Shown here one piece after another: positions 1 to 8,005 of a stretch of DNA of 23,720 nucleotides. The position numbers were made by a program, and so were the translations under genes. Each line of letters opens with the position of its first letter. The first letter of the stretch is position 1. Origin of the DNA: a virus. The stretch is from positions 1-23,720 of IMG/VR virus record IMGVR_UViG_3300025168_000681; one strand, written 5' to 3'. The notes below the pieces were generated by a model, which worked only from the letters and a program-made list of their open reading frames with translations, made no database searches and was not told the origin of the DNA.

Positions 1-1
1 T

Positions 2-1156
2 AAAATGACAGGTACTGGAGATGCATTAAGCAGTAGAACTTATTTTGCAAAAGAAATAACAGTAAGCGGTACACACTATCCTAAGTTTTGTGTAATCCAC
101 GATAAACATTTAGTAGTTGCAGGTGCGGCTACAGCCCTTAATACTATTTTTTATAGTGGTACAAGTGACATAGATGATTTTACAAGCTCTGGATCAGGTA
201 GTATTGTACTAGACGATCAAGTAGTAGGACTTAAATCTTTCCGTAATGAACTATTTGTATTCTGTAAAAACTCAATTTATAAACTACAAAACATAAATAA
301 CGCAAGCACAATAGCTGTTGTACCCGTTACCAAAAACGTAGGTTGTGTAAGCGGTAAAACAATACAAGAGTTTGCAGGTGACTTAATATTCTTAGCTCCC
401 GACGGTTTCAGAACTATTGCGGGTACAGCAAGGATTGGCGATGTCGAGTTAGGAACTATTAGTAAAGCAATACAACCTGTTATTAATGAGATACTAACAA
501 GCACTGTTACTTATGAATTTACAAGTGTAGTTCTTAGAGATAAGTCTCAATATAGACTTTACTATAGCGGTACTGCAGAATCTACAGGTAACTCTAAAGG
601 CATTACAGGTACACTTACAGCTAGAGGATTTGAGTGGACAGAAGTAAAAGGTATACAAGCTCCTGCTGTAACTTCTGGTTTTAACTTTGCAGGCAAAGAA
701 AAAGTTTATCACGGAGACAGAAGCGGTTATATTTATAATCATGATACAGGAAGTGCTTTTAATCCTTCAGGAACTGAAACAAATATATTAGCAGAGTACC
801 AGTCACCAGACTTTGATTACGGAGACTTTGGAACTTTAAAAACTATAGATCACGTTAAGGTATCTTTAAGACCAGAAGGAGCAACAGATCCTACATTAAG
901 AGTTAGGTTTGATTTTGACACTACAGATAAAATACAACCTAATGATGTTTCATTAGAAACAAATGATCCTGCTATTTTTGGATCTTCTACTTTTAACGGA
1001 GGAGCTAAATTTGGTGCGCCAGAAGCTCCATTAATAAGACAAAGCATACAAGGAAGTGGACACAGTAACTTCTTTAAAATTTTTAGTGAGGACACAAACG
1101 CTCCTTACACAATAAACGGACTATATATAAATTACAGACCATCAGGGAGACAATAG
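2..1156 (+). CDS. Tail nozzle-like beta-propeller structural protein, probably 5'-truncated
   Basis: Probable tail-tube or nozzle component of a podovirus-like virion, comparable in role to T7 gp12 or P22 gp10. The frame is open to the left edge; the first ATG is at 5, but the fold seems already under way there, so the true start is probably outside the window. Numbering from that ATG gives a beta-rich sequence of blade-like units: IHDKHLVVAG (31-40), TIFYSGTSDIDDF (47-59), GLKSFRNELFVFCKNSIYKL (75-94) and FAGDLIFLAPDGFRTIAG (123-140), which recall the propeller of marine phage tail proteins. No signal peptide or membrane segment is seen. The fibre gene follows after 3 bases, which supports a tail role. 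The family assignment rests on motif style and position, so the exact tail part is uncertain. T7 gp12 is about twice as long as the piece visible here. Confidence 0.6.
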   Translation, partial: KMTGTGDALSSRTYFAKEITVSGTHYPKFCVIHDKHLVVAGAATALNTIFYSGTSDIDDFTSSGSGSIVLDDQVVGLKSFRNELFVFCKNSIYKLQNINNASTIAVVPVTKNVGCVSGKTIQEFAGDLIFLAPDGFRTIAGTARIGDVELGTISKAIQPVINEILTSTVTYEFTSVVLRDKSQYRLYYSGTAESTGNSKGITGTLTARGFEWTEVKGIQAPAVTSGFNFAGKEKVYHGDRSGYIYNHDTGSAFNPSGTETNILAEYQSPDFDYGDFGTLKTIDHVKVSLRPEGATDPTLRVRFDFDTTDKIQPNDVSLETNDPAIFGSSTFNGGAKFGAPEAPLIRQSIQGSGHSNFFKIFSEDTNAPYTINGLYINYRPSGRQ

Positions 1157-1159
1157 AAA

Positions 1160-4100
1160 ATGGCTCAGACATATACCAGACAAAGTTCATTAGCTGATGG
1201 CGATACTATCACCGCTGCTCTTTTTAATAATGAATACAACCAACTCTTAAACGCTTTTGCTTACTCTTCAAGCAGCGCAGATTCTACAGGTCATAGACAT
1301 GATGGTACTGCGGGGCAAGGCGGTAACATACACACTATAGGCGATATAGACTTTTTAAATAAGATAGTTGCTGATAGTACAAACAATAGATGGGGAGTAT
1401 ATGTAGAAGTATCGAGTGCGGCTGTAGAACAAATACGCATACAAGACGGAGCTATTGTTCCTGTTACAGATAACGATATTGATTTAGGCACAAGCTCTCT
1501 AGAATTTAAAGATGCTTACTTTGATGGCACAGTAACTTCTGATGCCTTTGCAGGGCCATTAACAGGAAACGTTACAGGAAACGTTGCAGGGAACGTTACA
1601 GGGAACGTAACTGGAACAGCGGCTACTGTAACTACTGCTGCTCAATCTAATATAACTTCATTAGGAACGTTAACAACTTTAACAGTCGATAATGTTATAG
1701 TTAACGGAACAACTATTGGACATACATCAGACACTGATTTAATGACACTATCAAGCGGTGTATTAACAGTAGCAGGAGAAGTAGACGCAATAAGTTTAGA
1801 CATTAGCGGTGACGCAGATATTGATGGTACTCTTGAAGCTGATGCTATTACAATAGGTGGTGTTACATTAGCAGAAACAATTAGTGATACTGTAGGAGCT
1901 ATGGTTAGCTCGAATACTGAAACAAATATAACTGTAACTTATGAGGATAGTGATAATACATTAGACTTTGTAATAGGTACTCTTAATCAAGATACTTCTG
2001 GAACAGCAGCACTAGCAACAACAGTTACATTATCTGCAAACAACAGCACAGACGAAACTATATTTCCAGTTTTTGTTGATGGGGCTACAGGAACTCAAGG
2101 ATTAGAAACTGATACAGGATTTACTTATAACCCAAGTTCAGGCAAATTAACTGCTACAGAATTTGTAGGTAACATAGATGCTGTAGACGGAGACTTTGAC
2201 GGTACGCTTGAAACAGACGCACTATCTATAGGTGGAACAACAGTTACGTCAACTGCTGCAGAGCTAAATATATTAGATGGTGTTACTTCCACAGCATCAG
2301 AACTTAACATTTTAGACGGAGTTACATCTACTTTTACAGAGCTTAATCTTCTTGATGGAGTTACAAGCACCACGGCAGAGTTAAACATTCTTGATGGCGT
2401 TACAAGCACCGCAGCAGAACTTAACATTCTTGACGGAGTTACAAGTACCGCAGCAGAATTAAATATTCTTGACGGGGTAACTAGCACCTTTACTGAACTT
2501 AACTTACTTGATGGTGTTACTAGCACTACAGAAGAGTTAAACATTTTGGATGGTGTTACAGCTAGTGCAGCAGACATTAATCTTATAGATGGAATAACAA
2601 ACGGAACTGTTATAGCAAGTAAAGCTCTTATAGCTGATGCAAATATTGATATTACTGGTGGTAGACATATTACTATTAGTGGTGAACTAGATGCTGCAAC
2701 CTTAGACATATCAGGTGATGCAGACATAGACGGAACTTTAGAAGCTGATGCAATTACAGTTAACGGTACAGCTTTGGCAAGTGTTATTGCAGGAACTACA
2801 GTAGCAAATGCAACATTATCTGCTACAACTACAGTCACAGATAGCACAGCTAACACTAACTTTCCTGTAATATTTCATGATGAATCTAATGCTTTACTAG
2901 ACGATACAGGAGCATTAAGATATAATCCTAGTACAGGACAACTATTAGTACCTAACCTTACTGTAGCAGGAACAACTACTACAGTAGATACAGTTACTAT
3001 GGAAGCTTCAAATGCAATTATATTTGAAGGAGCTACAGCAGATGCCCATGAAACTACATTAACTGTAATTGATCCAACAGGAGATAGAACAATAGGATTA
3101 CCAAATGTATCTGGTACTCTTCCAGTTCTAGCTGCTGCATCAACTACACAGATTAGTTCTACACCAGAAGAAATTAATATCCTGGATGGAGTTACCTCAA
3201 CTACAGCAGAATTAAATATACTTGATGGTGTAACAAGCACAGCAGCAGAATTAAATATACTTGATGGGGTTACAAGTACCGCAGCAGAATTAAATATACT
3301 TGATGGGGTTACAAGTACCGCAGCAGAATTAAATATACTTGATGGGGTTACTTCAACTGCTGCAGAAATTAACATTTTAGATGGTGTAACTAGCACCTTT
3401 ACTGAACTTAACTTACTTGACGGCGTTACAAGCACAACAGCAGAACTGAACATCCTAGATGGAGTGACATCAACTGCCGCAGAACTTAACATCTTAGACG
3501 GTGTGACAAGCACAGCAGGTGAATTAAATCTTATTGATGGTGGAGCAACAGTAGGAACAACTGCTGTAGCAGATGGTGATGGTATTCTTCATAATGATGC
3601 AGGTACTATGAAAGTTACAAGTGCCGCTACCTTTAAAACATATTTTCAAGCAGGACTATCAAGTGCAGCAGATGATATAGCAGCAGGGGATGCTGCAATA
3701 AACATAACAACAAGCTCAGGAAACATTACAATAGATGCAGCTGCTAATGATAGTGATATAATATTCAAAGGAACAGATGCTACTGCTGATATTACCATGC
3801 TTACACTTGACGGTTCAGACGCAGGCTCAGCTGCTTTTAACGATAAAGTTACTATCGGCGACGGCAAATTAGTTCTTAACTCAACTGCTGTCACTTCAAC
3901 TGGCGCAGAGTTAAACATACTAGACGGAGTTACGTCAACTACTGCAGAGCTAAACATATTAGACGGAGTAACTTCTACAGCTGCTGAATTAAATATTCTT
4001 GACGGAGTAACGTCAACTGCCGCAGAACTAAACATTCTTGATGGAGTTACCTCTACAGCCGCAGAGTTAAATATCCTAGATGGTGTGACAAGTACTGCAG

Positions 4101-4303
4101 CAGAGTTAAACATTATAGATGGCAATACAAGTGCTACTTCTACAACTCTTGCAGATGCAGATAGAATTGTTGTAAACGATAACGGAACTATGGTTCAAGT
4201 AGCTTTAACTGATGTAGACGCTAGAGACTTTGCAATAGTAACTTCAGCACCTTCAGGCGATCAGTCAGCTAAGAAAACTGGTTTTGTTTGGTACGTTGTA
4301 TAA
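1160..4303 (+). CDS. Repeat-rich tail fibre protein
   Basis: A 1047-residue fibre protein, inferred to bind the host surface. The N-terminal part carries HRHDGTAGQGGNIHTIGDI (46-64), DNDIDLGTSSLEFKDAYFDG (104-123) and a GNVTGN tract near 135-152, all typical in style of marine phage fibres. It then has three clusters of a 13-residue repeat (consensus TAAELNILDGVTS): 9 copies at residues 365-481, 10 at 668-797 and 6 at 914-991. Linkers between clusters also repeat: the segment LDISGDADIDGTLEADAIT occurs twice, near residues 213 and 515. The C-terminus is short and ends in WYVV, with no chaperone domain recognised. The ATG at 1160 follows GGGAGA and sits 3 bases after the preceding stop. Whether it is the main receptor-binding fibre or a side fibre cannot be told. 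Long antisense frames across the repeats are shadows of its codon pattern. Confidence 0.85.
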   Translation: MAQTYTRQSSLADGDTITAALFNNEYNQLLNAFAYSSSSADSTGHRHDGTAGQGGNIHTIGDIDFLNKIVADSTNNRWGVYVEVSSAAVEQIRIQDGAIVPVTDNDIDLGTSSLEFKDAYFDGTVTSDAFAGPLTGNVTGNVAGNVTGNVTGTAATVTTAAQSNITSLGTLTTLTVDNVIVNGTTIGHTSDTDLMTLSSGVLTVAGEVDAISLDISGDADIDGTLEADAITIGGVTLAETISDTVGAMVSSNTETNITVTYEDSDNTLDFVIGTLNQDTSGTAALATTVTLSANNSTDETIFPVFVDGATGTQGLETDTGFTYNPSSGKLTATEFVGNIDAVDGDFDGTLETDALSIGGTTVTSTAAELNILDGVTSTASELNILDGVTSTFTELNLLDGVTSTTAELNILDGVTSTAAELNILDGVTSTAAELNILDGVTSTFTELNLLDGVTSTTEELNILDGVTASAADINLIDGITNGTVIASKALIADANIDITGGRHITISGELDAATLDISGDADIDGTLEADAITVNGTALASVIAGTTVANATLSATTTVTDSTANTNFPVIFHDESNALLDDTGALRYNPSTGQLLVPNLTVAGTTTTVDTVTMEASNAIIFEGATADAHETTLTVIDPTGDRTIGLPNVSGTLPVLAAASTTQISSTPEEINILDGVTSTTAELNILDGVTSTAAELNILDGVTSTAAELNILDGVTSTAAELNILDGVTSTAAEINILDGVTSTFTELNLLDGVTSTTAELNILDGVTSTAAELNILDGVTSTAGELNLIDGGATVGTTAVADGDGILHNDAGTMKVTSAATFKTYFQAGLSSAADDIAAGDAAINITTSSGNITIDAAANDSDIIFKGTDATADITMLTLDGSDAGSAAFNDKVTIGDGKLVLNSTAVTSTGAELNILDGVTSTTAELNILDGVTSTAAELNILDGVTSTAAELNILDGVTSTAAELNILDGVTSTAAELNIIDGNTSATSTTLADADRIVVNDNGTMVQVALTDVDARDFAIVTSAPSGDQSAKKTGFVWYVV
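2252..2602 (+). repeat. Fibre repeat cluster 1: nine 39-bp units
   Basis: Nine in-frame units of 39 bp encode 13-residue repeats. Units 3 and 7 are the TFTELNLLDGVTS variant. The last unit is SAADINLIDGITN, where the usual ILDG or LLDG becomes LIDG. DNA differs between units mostly at synonymous positions. Confidence 0.95.
3161..3550 (+). repeat. Fibre repeat cluster 2: ten 39-bp units
   Basis: Ten in-frame 39-bp units. Units 3 (3239-3277) and 4 (3278-3316) differ by one base and unit 5 is close to them, which looks like recent tandem duplication; the other units have drifted at synonymous sites. The first unit is TPEEINILDGVTS and the last is TAGELNLIDGGAT, again with LIDG. Confidence 0.95.
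3899..4132 (+). repeat. Fibre repeat cluster 3: six 39-bp units
   Basis: Six in-frame 39-bp units running from TGAELNILDGVTS to TAAELNIIDGNTS. The last unit again replaces ILDG, this time with IIDG. The units keep the protein consensus while using different synonymous codons. Confidence 0.95.
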
Positions 4304-4318
4304 TACAAGGAATAGATA

Positions 4319-5287
4319 ATGGGTATTAGAGTATGGGATGGTGATTCGATTGAAACACCTGATCCAATTTTAGTAAAAGTAACAAACGGAAATTTACGAT
4401 TTGTAAACTATGCTGTTGTTTTAGAAACAGATGGTTCTTTAACTACTTTCTTTGACGCTATACGGGCTACAACTAGAGATACTGCAACAACTAAAACTAC
4501 ATCAACTGGCGGCACTACAAACACTACTACAACTTATAATACAACACTTGCTACAGCCACAACTAGAGCTACTGCAACAACTAGAAGCACTACAACAACT
4601 TTTAATACTACAACAACCTATAACACTACAACAACTTTTAATACAACTAAAAGTACTGGAACAAGTCATAGTACTACAACAAGTTACAACACTACTAGAT
4701 CTACTACAACAAGTTATAATACTACAAGATCTACTACAACAAGTTATAATACTACAAGATCTACTGCTACGGCTGCAACAATTAACACTACAACTAGCTA
4801 TGTAACCGGCCCTTACGGTAAACAAAATAATTTCCGTAATACAAGCCATACTACAACAACAAGTGGAACAACAAATACTACTACAACTTTTGGTACTTCA
4901 AAATCTACTACAACAACCTTCGGTACTTCAAAATCTACTACAACAACCTTTGGCACTTCAAAATCTACTACAACAAGTTATAATACTACAACAACTTATG
5001 CTACAACTAGAGCTACATCTACAAGTAAAAGCACCGCAACAACTCTTTCTACTACAACAACTTTTAATACAACAACAACTTTTAATACTACAACAACTTT
5101 TTCTACAACAAAAACTACAGCTACAGATGCGTCAGTAAATACTACTACAACTTTTAATACGTCAACAGCAATATTTGTAAGAGTAACTGCTACAGGAAAT
5201 ACTGGATCAGTTTTTGATACAGAAGTAGGTTCAGCAGGCGCGCATAATGCTCGTTATTGGGATGGAGATTCTTGGGAAGAAGGTTAA
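4319..5287 (+). CDS. Threonine-rich repeat protein, probable fibre or tail-tip accessory
   Basis: A 322-residue protein of unknown family. Residues 1-50 and about 288-322 are ordinary sequence, and both ends carry the same WDGDS motif (6-10 and 314-318). Between them, residues about 51-287 are mostly Thr with Ser, Asn and Ala, built from a 6-residue block such as TTTTFN or TTTSYN and a 4-residue block such as TTRS or TSKS. Because blocks are even in length, nearly all Phe, Tyr, Arg, Lys and Leu residues share one parity of position, which suggests a two-faced extended beta structure. A short break, GPYGKQNNFRN, interrupts the tract around residues 164-174 without changing the parity. AAGG lies 8 bases before the ATG. 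Position directly after the fibre gene suggests a virion surface role. No signal peptide or enzyme motif is seen. Confidence 0.7.
   Translation: MGIRVWDGDSIETPDPILVKVTNGNLRFVNYAVVLETDGSLTTFFDAIRATTRDTATTKTTSTGGTTNTTTTYNTTLATATTRATATTRSTTTTFNTTTTYNTTTTFNTTKSTGTSHSTTTSYNTTRSTTTSYNTTRSTTTSYNTTRSTATAATINTTTSYVTGPYGKQNNFRNTSHTTTTSGTTNTTTTFGTSKSTTTTFGTSKSTTTTFGTSKSTTTSYNTTTTYATTRATSTSKSTATTLSTTTTFNTTTTFNTTTTFSTTKTTATDASVNTTTTFNTSTAIFVRVTATGNTGSVFDTEVGSAGAHNARYWDGDSWEEG
4469..5179 (+). repeat. Low-complexity ACN-rich tract with near-exact 30-bp tandem units
   Basis: The DNA is a degenerate array of Thr codons (mostly ACA and ACT). Two sub-arrays are nearly exact at 30 bp: one encoding TTTSYNTTRS around 4670-4765 (about three copies) and one encoding TTTTFGTSKS around 4880-4975 (three copies). 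Such tracts can gain or lose units by slippage or recombination while staying in frame, because each unit is a multiple of three. Confidence 0.85.
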
Positions 5288-5290
5288 GAT

Positions 5291-5431
5291 ATGACAGATA
5301 AAGAAGCATTAAAAAACATAGACAGAAGAACAGAAGAAACATTATCTATACTGCTAGAACACTTTAAAGAAATGGAAGAACGTATGGATGCTTTAGAAAA
5401 GAAAAGGTGCAAATGTAAAAATGGCTCTTGA
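5291..5431 (+). CDS. Small coiled-coil protein with C-terminal Cys pair
   Basis: A 46-residue protein of unknown function. After an N-terminal MTDKEALKNIDRRTEETLS, the sequence is a charged amphipathic helix (LEHFKEMEERMDALEKK) fit for a short coiled coil, and it ends in RCKCKNGS with a CxC pair. The ATG follows AAGG by 7 bases and lies 3 bases after the preceding stop. Its last 11 bases overlap the next gene, which indicates translational coupling. There is no membrane segment. It may assemble as an oligomer; nothing more can be supported. Confidence 0.7.
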   Translation: MTDKEALKNIDRRTEETLSILLEHFKEMEERMDALEKKRCKCKNGS

Positions 5432-6317
5432 AACTTTAGCTTTTAATGATGTTTTAAATAATGATATAGCACATTTTTTTAAATCAGGAAACATTAGAAG
5501 ATCAGAAAAAAATAAACAACTAGATATTATACATCACTTACTACCGGAAAAAGGTAATCACGGAACTAATTTAGAATATGATATTTGGTATGAGTTTAAA
5601 AATGAACCTAAGATAAGAGGTTATGTATATACAGATGTTATGACTAAGTTTGTGTATTTAAAACCTGCTTCTTACATGTATTGCAAAAAGATTTTAAGGT
5701 CTTCTTTAGAAAAAGAAATTACAGAAGAAGGCGAGAATATATTTAACGATATTGCAAATAACAATACTGATAAGTATAATCTACAAACTACAGATATAGA
5801 GTATCCTTTTGTAATTTTTTTAGCAGGTACAAATATACTAGAAGAAATAACGGATGATGTAAAAGTTTTAAAGGCTGTAAAAGAACGAGGAGCTAAATTA
5901 AAACCCCATCCTTTAACTTCTCCTTTTGGCTTGTCATTTTTAAAAGCTCAGTACGGTAAAGATTGTTTAATACCTAAAAACTTATCTGGACATACAGTAT
6001 TAAATAAAGCAAGAACTGTTGGGTGTACTAGCAATTCTGAAATGGGCTTAGTAGCTTTAACAAAAGGTAAACGAGTAGAATTGTTTGATAGAAAAAACGT
6101 AGTTCCTAAAACTTACACAGCTATTTATACTGTATTGTTTGAAAACGGTTATCCAATAATAGAAGATTTTAAAAGAATGCTTTCTTCTGAAGACTCTGGA
6201 TTAATTTCTTATCTTTCAAAAGATCCAGAGAAAAATATAAATAATTTTTTTAAATATTTTAAAAGAGTATTACATGTCAGACCTAAAAGACCTAAAAGTC
6301 TTGATACTAGAAAGTAA
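5421..6317 (+). CDS. Putative glycosyltransferase-like protein (KpsC/capsule-transferase style)
   Basis: A 298-residue protein. Two motifs suggest the C-terminal half of a GT-B type transferase of the capsule or Kdo-transferase kind: LKPHPLTS (160-167) with the KPHP signature, and TSNSEMGLVALTKGKRVELF (203-222), which resembles the nucleotide-sugar site of KpsC/KpsS-like proteins, where a Ser/Thr-rich turn is followed by E, A/L, GK and V. E207 and H163 would be the residues to examine. There is no signal peptide or membrane segment, so it should act in the cytoplasm or in the virion. It overlaps the genes on both sides and sits beside a second transferase-like gene and a GNAT gene. A role in modifying cell-surface glycans or phage proteins is inference. 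The ATG at 5421 follows AAAGGTG at a rather long spacing of about 11 bases. Confidence 0.5.
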   Translation: MALETLAFNDVLNNDIAHFFKSGNIRRSEKNKQLDIIHHLLPEKGNHGTNLEYDIWYEFKNEPKIRGYVYTDVMTKFVYLKPASYMYCKKILRSSLEKEITEEGENIFNDIANNNTDKYNLQTTDIEYPFVIFLAGTNILEEITDDVKVLKAVKERGAKLKPHPLTSPFGLSFLKAQYGKDCLIPKNLSGHTVLNKARTVGCTSNSEMGLVALTKGKRVELFDRKNVVPKTYTAIYTVLFENGYPIIEDFKRMLSSEDSGLISYLSKDPEKNINNFFKYFKRVLHVRPKRPKSLDTRK

Positions 6318-7017
6318 TAACCTAACAAATTTAACAGTTAATTCTTTAAAACAAAACATGCCTAATACTGAGTATACGGTAGTAGCTAAAGAAAAACATA
6401 CTGAAAGCGTACTAGGAACATCTTTACAGAATTGTGAAAGATTTACTCCTACTTTAGTAGTTAAAAGCGGTGTAGTCTTAAACCTAAAAGAAAAAGATTT
6501 ACCCAGTAAAAATAAAATTAATGCTTATGATATATGTTTAAGCAGGGAAGGAGTTTTTACAGATCACAAAAGATTAAAAAAACATTATAAATATGTAAAT
6601 AATAAAATAAATAAAAGTGTTGTTACCTTAGATATTTTTATTATCAATCCTTCAAGATGGGAAACTATACCACAAACAGATAAAGGTATTTTAAAAGATC
6701 TTAAAAAAATATTTATGCCTAGATACATGCACCATAAACATGATGTGTTATTTAAAGAAGAAGCTACTGCAGCTATAGATGCTTTTAATTATGGTGTACT
6801 AGGTGAACAAGCAAGCGTGTTTAATTATATAGAATGTATTGAAAGAAATACTATTAACATGCTAGAGATATACGGTTATTGTTTTGATAAGTTACTTCCT
6901 TATATAGAAGGCGTACCTAAAAAAGAAAAAGAAAGAATAGAATTTTTAGCAGAACAAACAACTATAAAAATAAAAAATACTAGACAAAAAATAAGTAATG
7001 TCTTTGTTAAATATTAG
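6274..7017 (+). CDS. Putative GT-A-like glycosyltransferase, uncertain
   Basis: A 247-residue protein that I do not recognise with certainty. The N-terminus LKVLILESNNLTNLTVNSL (7-25) followed by YTVV (34-37) looks like the first beta-alpha-beta of a nucleotide-binding fold as in GT-A glycosyltransferases. Later segments FIINPSRW and MPRYMHHKHD resemble predicted glycosyltransferases in other phages as I remember them. No clear DxD metal motif is visible, so activity is doubtful. The C-terminus is rich in Lys, Arg and Ile and is probably helical. It starts 44 bases inside the preceding gene, in another frame, with AAAGAG upstream of the ATG, and it overlaps the GNAT gene by 20 bases. Tight coupling suggests that the genes are made together and act on related targets. 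Confidence 0.4.
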   Translation: MSDLKDLKVLILESNNLTNLTVNSLKQNMPNTEYTVVAKEKHTESVLGTSLQNCERFTPTLVVKSGVVLNLKEKDLPSKNKINAYDICLSREGVFTDHKRLKKHYKYVNNKINKSVVTLDIFIINPSRWETIPQTDKGILKDLKKIFMPRYMHHKHDVLFKEEATAAIDAFNYGVLGEQASVFNYIECIERNTINMLEIYGYCFDKLLPYIEGVPKKEKERIEFLAEQTTIKIKNTRQKISNVFVKY

Positions 7018-7471
7018 AAGTATAGAATTACAAGACGTAATAAGCATAGATGAAAAATTAACTAAACTTGCTTTAGAAACAGGATTAGGCTGGAGAGACA
7101 AAAGAAATATTCCGGGTTTAATTAAGTATGGTTTTTCAAACAATCCTTTATTTAAAGGGTTTGTTGCTGAAGTTAAAAGTAAAACAGTAGGCGTTTGTTT
7201 ATACTTTATAACTTTTTCTGAATGGGAAGGATTGCCTACTATTAATATACAAGATTTGTATGTTGATAAAGAACACAGAAAAAATAAGATAGCTGTTAAA
7301 TTAATACAAGCAGTTATTAAAAAAGAAAAGTTAACATGCATAAAACTTATGGTAAGTAGTTCTAATATAAAAGCAAAAGAATTTTATAATAAAATAGGTT
7401 TTCACTATAGACCTGAAGAACAAAGCTACTACATAGGCGGCAAAGAAATTTTAGAACTGGAGAACAAATAG
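6998..7471 (+). CDS. GNAT-family N-acetyltransferase
   Basis: A 157-residue protein of usual GNAT length, expected to transfer an acetyl group from acetyl-CoA to an amine. Motif A is visible as INIQDLYVDKEHRKNKIAVK (82-101): a beta-strand followed by the pyrophosphate loop. Motif B is KAKEFYNKIGF (125-135), the typical A-x-x-FY-x-x-x-GF. The loop normally reads R/Q-x-x-G-x-G/A, but here it is R94-K-N-K-I-A99, with Lys in place of the conserved Gly, so CoA binding may be altered. The substrate cannot be inferred. The gene overlaps the previous one by 20 bases and the next gene starts 1 base after its stop. Acetyltransferases near fibre genes can modify virion or surface components; this is inference. 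Confidence 0.8.
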   Translation: MSLLNIRSIELQDVISIDEKLTKLALETGLGWRDKRNIPGLIKYGFSNNPLFKGFVAEVKSKTVGVCLYFITFSEWEGLPTINIQDLYVDKEHRKNKIAVKLIQAVIKKEKLTCIKLMVSSSNIKAKEFYNKIGFHYRPEEQSYYIGGKEILELENK

Positions 7472-7472
7472 A

Positions 7473-8003
7473 ATGGCAACAACTGTTGAAGAAATTACAT
7501 ACGCTGAAATAGACCAAGCTATTTATAAGACTTGTCTTGAGTATTCTTTAAAGTATATTGAAGGAGAAACTGGTGAAGCGGATAACTGGAAATGGGAAGA
7601 GTTTGGTTTAACTGACTCTAGTTCTATAGATGAAAAGCTTGCTAAGTGTTTAGCTAAGCATGAAGAAGGAACAAACTTTGTAGCTAAAATAGATGGATAT
7701 ATTGTAGAGTATCACGAAGGCAGACTAGAAAAAACTGCTGATATATTTCAGATGGGAGTAGGTGTTGCTAGACCTGATGAAGGAGGCAGTTACTCTTGGA
7801 ACTATAGTTCAGATTATATTACAGCTTTTTTTGGATACTTAAAAACTAAAGCGGCTAAGTGTTCTTGCTGGTCTCCTGTAAATAGTTCTATGACAAAATA
7901 CTTTGAAACAGTAAAAGATGCAGGACATATTACTTACTCTATTGATGATGAAAAACCAACAATAGAAGGCGTAGTGTATAATAAATTTATAATAGAGTCT
8001 TAG
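7473..8003 (+). CDS. Unknown protein, possibly a divergent GNAT-like fold
   Basis: A 176-residue acidic protein of unrecognised family, with no signal peptide or membrane segment. The order of elements (N-terminal helices; FVAKIDGYIVEYHEG at 69-83; FQMGVGVARPDEGG at 92-105; a helix with FFGYLKTKAAKCSCWSP at 119-135; and SMTKYFETVKDAGH at 139-152) recalls the GNAT layout: a strand pair, a long strand and a helix ending near a small residue plus Gly. The acetyl-CoA loop consensus is absent, so this is only a suggestion. Four Cys occur: C21, C59, C130 and C132. The ATG lies 1 base after the GNAT gene stop, with GGAG about 10 bases upstream. Adjacent placement could reflect a diverged duplicate of the GNAT gene or a partner protein. 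Confidence 0.55.
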   Translation: MATTVEEITYAEIDQAIYKTCLEYSLKYIEGETGEADNWKWEEFGLTDSSSIDEKLAKCLAKHEEGTNFVAKIDGYIVEYHEGRLEKTADIFQMGVGVARPDEGGSYSWNYSSDYITAFFGYLKTKAAKCSCWSPVNSSMTKYFETVKDAGHITYSIDDEKPTIEGVVYNKFIIES

Positions 8004-8005
8004 TT

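Noticed and set aside
2125-4125. Three long antisense open frames (243, 212 and 159 residues) with VTPSRMFSSAA-like repeats
   Set aside because: They are mirror images of the 39-bp fibre repeat read on the other strand. They have no independent start signals and the sense fibre frame fully explains the repeat.
2252-4132. Direct repeats that at first look could suggest a CRISPR array
   Set aside because: The units are contiguous with no spacers, 39 bp is a multiple of three, and all units are in frame in one protein.
4304-4318. Possible promoters or terminators in intergenic gaps
   Set aside because: All gaps are about 15 bases or less; I saw no convincing hairpin with a T-run or promoter pair, so none is listed.
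4452-5138. Leu/Gln-rich + strand frames and a Cys/Ser-rich antisense frame in the Thr-rich region
   Set aside because: These arise from reading ACN-rich DNA out of frame. The Thr-rich frame continues across the whole region with a ribosome site and sensible ends.
7050-7650. Shared SIDEKL(T/A)K string in the GNAT and the following protein
   Set aside because: A match of this length in charged helices of two neighbours is not enough to claim duplication; the surrounding residues do not align.
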